From: Zonotrichia leucophrys gambelii
Lineage: Eukaryota; Chordata; Aves; Passeriformes; Passerellidae
Direction: 5' to 3'
Assembly: GCF_028769735.1 (NCBI RefSeq)
Contig: NC_088172.1
Span: 89,858,451 to 89,922,450, forward strand
Length of the DNA: 64,000 bases
This document shows, piece by piece, positions 60,970 to 64,000 of this stretch. The position numbers and the translations under genes were made by a program. The notes under the pieces are model-generated. The model worked only from the letters and a program-made list of their open reading frames with translations. It did no database searches and had not been told where the DNA came from. Every line of letters starts with the position of its first letter. The stretch's first letter is position 1.

Positions 60970-63460
60970 GTGTTTTTATGGGAGAAAGCACCCACTCAAG
61001 GCAGAAGGGTTGAAGCAGCCATGGTGAGGGCAAAGTAAATGGGGAATACTCTGTCTGGCTCTATTAACCTTAATTTTAATTCCTCTTTTCCATTTTTCAG
61101 CTTAAGTAAGCAAGCATATAGCCATGTTTATATAATAGCTGGAATAATGAAGATGGAATATACCAATTTGGGACTAATTCTGGCCCTCAGGAAAGCACAG
61201 GCACTGCAGCTGTGGCCAGCCCCTACCAAAAAGGAGTGGTGAGGAGAACAGCTCCTTGTGTCTTACTTCCCATTACATCCTCACCAGGGACCACCGCAGT
61301 CTAGCCCTTAGAATAAATAGATTTGGTTAATTTTTCCATCTGTAGAGTTGGTTTAGCAGCTCTCAGCACTGGTTCAGTTGTGCTCCCACTGAAGCTAATG
61401 AAGTGATTTCCTTGAGAACAGTTGAACCCAAAAAGCCCATTTATAACCTTTCTCAGGTACTGGAGTTTGTGTCTTGAGACTCTTTTGTTCTCTTCCTATT
61501 TGATATCTTCATCTTCCAGATCATAACAGGCAGGGTTTCCCTCAACTTTATCACAATGCTGTTACATACTTATAGCCAAAATATCCCTTGATTTGAGGGC
61601 GTGGGAGGAACATGCAGCATGCCACATTTGACCACATCCTCTGAAACTGAGGTTGTGGTTGAGCTAATTATTTTCATGGCTGGAAGAGAACAGACAATGC
61701 TGCCTAAAGAGTGGGAAGATATGTGTCTGTGTGAGTCTGTGTTTGTGTGGTTATACCATCTGGGAAGAGCAGAGCCAGATATACTTCCCCTTGGCTTTTT
61801 TTTTAATGTGCAAATCCTCAGTAAACATGCAAATGGTGAAGCCTCATTTCTCCGCTGAAGTCCTGCGTTTGTCTGAGGGTTGGAGTGCTGGAGACTGCAT
61901 CTCACTGCAGAAACTCTGCCCTCTGGAATTTCTGTTTTTCATTCCCCAACTGACTCTTTTTGCTTCTGTGGGCAGGGGGGAAGTTGCCCTTCCTCTGCAT
62001 TTCTTGTTTCTGTTACACAAGCAGTATGAGGTACCCTTTATTTATAATCTGAACGTTAGGGATGTTGGGCCAATCTGGTGCTTCCAGCTGGCTGAACACT
62101 TCCTAGTGCTTTGGATGCCAGATAGAATGTAATTTATTGTGGAAAACAGTAGGGGAAATACACCTCTCACTATCAAAGGTTAATGTAGAATATCAGCAGC
62201 TCTTCACCAAGGGTACATGTATTGTTGGATAGTCTGTGATTATGTGTCTCTTAATGAAATAGAAAACCAAATTGCTTTCCTTTTTGATGCTGCTGTTTAG
62301 CCCCTTCTATTTTCCCTCTTTCCCCTCAGTTATTTTAACTCCTTCATTGCATTTTGCAGTTTTCACAAGTTACCTCAGGGAAAAAAATAAATTTTACTTT
62401 GTTTGGCATGACACTGAGCAAAATAAGGGGGATTGTTTGTCTTTTCTTTTACCTTTGTTTTAACTAAAACACCAATTTCTGTGCCAAGACAGAGCAAAAC
62501 TGCTGAGTTATCTGAGGCTATAAATTGAAATGGTCCTTTTACCTCTAGAAAATATTATTAAAGCATCCTTCTGCCACTGAGCTGGCACTCGTTGCTGGAT
62601 CAAGTGCTACTATTAACAGGAAATCAGTAAAGTATATTATAACTCCAGTGCTGTCATTACCAGAGAGTTTCACTGAGCTATAGAGTCTGGAAAGTGACAC
62701 TGGGAAGACCAGAGAAAAATGGCATACTTTGAGCAAGGGAAGAGAAGCTTCAGACAAAAAAGTTGGAGGCACATTTGTGAAAGTACCCAACATGGATGCA
62801 ATTGGCTGCTTTAAAGGGGATGTATTAGGTAAAGTGTCCCATTATTCTTCAGGTTTAGAGATAAACTCATGTAGACTTTTCTAATGGGCTCATTTAATCA
62901 ATTCTAAAAGGTCTGAAACCTGCCAAGGCAAGACTGAGGCTGGAATCTTATGAGGCTCATTCTGCACCAAGGAAAACCCCAAAGTGAGATATTATTGGCA
63001 ACTTTTTTCTTGCCACTAAAGTAAGTTCCTTCTGCTTAAGTTCTTCTGCTTGAGAGGTTTTTTTTAAATCATCAGAAATACAGTGAACTGCACTGATAGT
63101 TGAATTAAAAATATAAAGGAAACATATAGAATAATAACAATTAAGCAAATATTGGGGTTATTTAAGACATAAACTTATTACTTACCCCGAGTGTTGCCAG
63201 GTTAGTAGGTGGGGAAGCTGCTTTCTTCCTGCAAAGCCATGCTGAATTCACCAGTTCTTTTGTCATTAGAGACATAAGGAAGACTTAGTTGAACATTTTG
63301 TTATAGTTCACAGTCTGGGCTGCATCTGACTTCCATTTTATGGGATAAAAAAATGACAAATAATAATAAATTCAGTTTGGTTTGCTTTTCCTTTTCAAAC
63401 TTCTCTAGAGACCTGAAATAATCTTCCTGACACCCATGCAAGGTAAGCATAGCTATCAAG

Positions 63461-63713
63461 TTTTACAGATGTGGAAACTGAGGCAGAGAGGTTAAATAGT
63501 ACCATTTGAAAATATAGGTGCCTAAAATGAAGCAACTTGAGTCCACGATCCAAACAGCAGAAGCTCCAAGCTCCTGATTTCACCAGAAAACAAGGGTGCT
63601 CAGAATATCCAAACAGCAGGCCCTGAATGGATGTGCTGAATCTTCTGCAGAGCAAGAATCTCCCAAGTATGGTTCCCCAGCCTGTAGTCAGACCACTAGA
63701 CCAGAGCACTCCT
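63461..63713 (-). mobile_element. ancient MIR-like tRNA-derived SINE
   Basis: TTTTACAGATGTGGAAACTG then AGGCAGAGAGGTTAA (63461-63495) is the antisense of the MIR core. The right end (63681-63713), CTGTAGTCAGACCACTAGAC then CAGAGCACTCC, is the antisense of a tRNA-like head (GGTCTAGTGGT). The middle is strongly diverged and may hold a small insertion. Such amniote-age SINEs are rare but present in birds. Confidence 0.6.
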
Positions 63714-64000
63714 TCGTGATTGTCACGACCTGCATGTGGTTCCTAGCCCCATTAAGGATTTGGGAATCTGACATTTTTTACTGATATTTGCTCCCCACTT
63801 ACCTGCTCTTAGTCAATTCTCTTCATTCTATGCCTGCATTTTTTTTTTTCTGTGTGAGAAATCTTCTCAATAAGCATGATCAACTTCACAAGAAAACAAT
63901 TATAACAACATAAAATATATTTTTGTTTATTGGGATAGGCTTCCCTCTGAGAATTACTCACCAAGTCACATATTTGCTTTGCTCAGCACTATTCTATTAG

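Larger units (their letters stand above)
57320..63460. other. intergenic, no gene seen
   Basis: Holds the poly(T) run at 59627 and the purine tract at 60900. A 137-codon frame at 60079-60492 has no recognisable domain or splice context. Otherwise unique AT-rich sequence. Confidence 0.6.

Noticed and set aside
1..64000. CRISPR arrays, operons, prokaryotic mobile elements
   Set aside because: Spliced gene structure and avian repeats show a vertebrate nuclear genome; no regularly spaced repeats were seen.

Overview
The window looks like bird nuclear DNA, most likely from a songbird. The evidence is the repeats: several CR1 LINE copies, a CR1-tailed SINE with a tRNA-Ile-type head that I recognise as TguSINE1-like, and two solo LTRs of avian types. 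The sequence is AT-rich, with one GC-rich island at about 46190-46890. All repeat names come from memory and were not searched.

Only one protein-coding gene can be supported: ETAA1, the RPA-binding activator of the ATR kinase, on the minus strand. All six coding exons can be read with GT-AG introns and consistent phases: 46570-46387, 44897-44673, 44493-44417, 42878-42766, 42465-40322 and 38537-38422. They encode 952 residues, close to the human length of about 926. The ATG lies in the CpG island, with CCAAT boxes, GC boxes and a YY1-type site just upstream. The last exon carries the RPA32-binding helix. A 3' UTR probably runs to about 37400.

Everything else looks like gene desert, as expected around ETAA1, which sits between MEIS1 and C1D in other vertebrates. 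Left side (1-37400): a TG microsatellite, a CR1 copy split by a nested LTR (10278-11230), ancient palindromic repeats (17842, 25855, 34118), a CT-rich tract (26050-27250), two striking perfect hairpins (27292 and 30762), a TguSINE1-like SINE (28731) and an intact solo LTR with perfect 5-bp target duplications (32802-33367). Centre: ETAA1, with two CR1 copies on either side of its CpG island, their 5' ends facing it (45642-46230 minus, about 46985-47826 plus). Right side (47827-64000): a fossil CR1/L3 reverse-transcriptase fragment (about 56390-56720), homopolymer and purine tracts, and an ancient MIR-like SINE (63461-63713).

Three exon-like segments outside ETAA1 deserve checking: 32612-32790 plus, which ends a few bases before the solo LTR; 57215-57319 plus, which has an ATG and a perfect GTAAGT donor; and 2500-2612 minus. 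None is identified. I found no clearly new multi-gene system.
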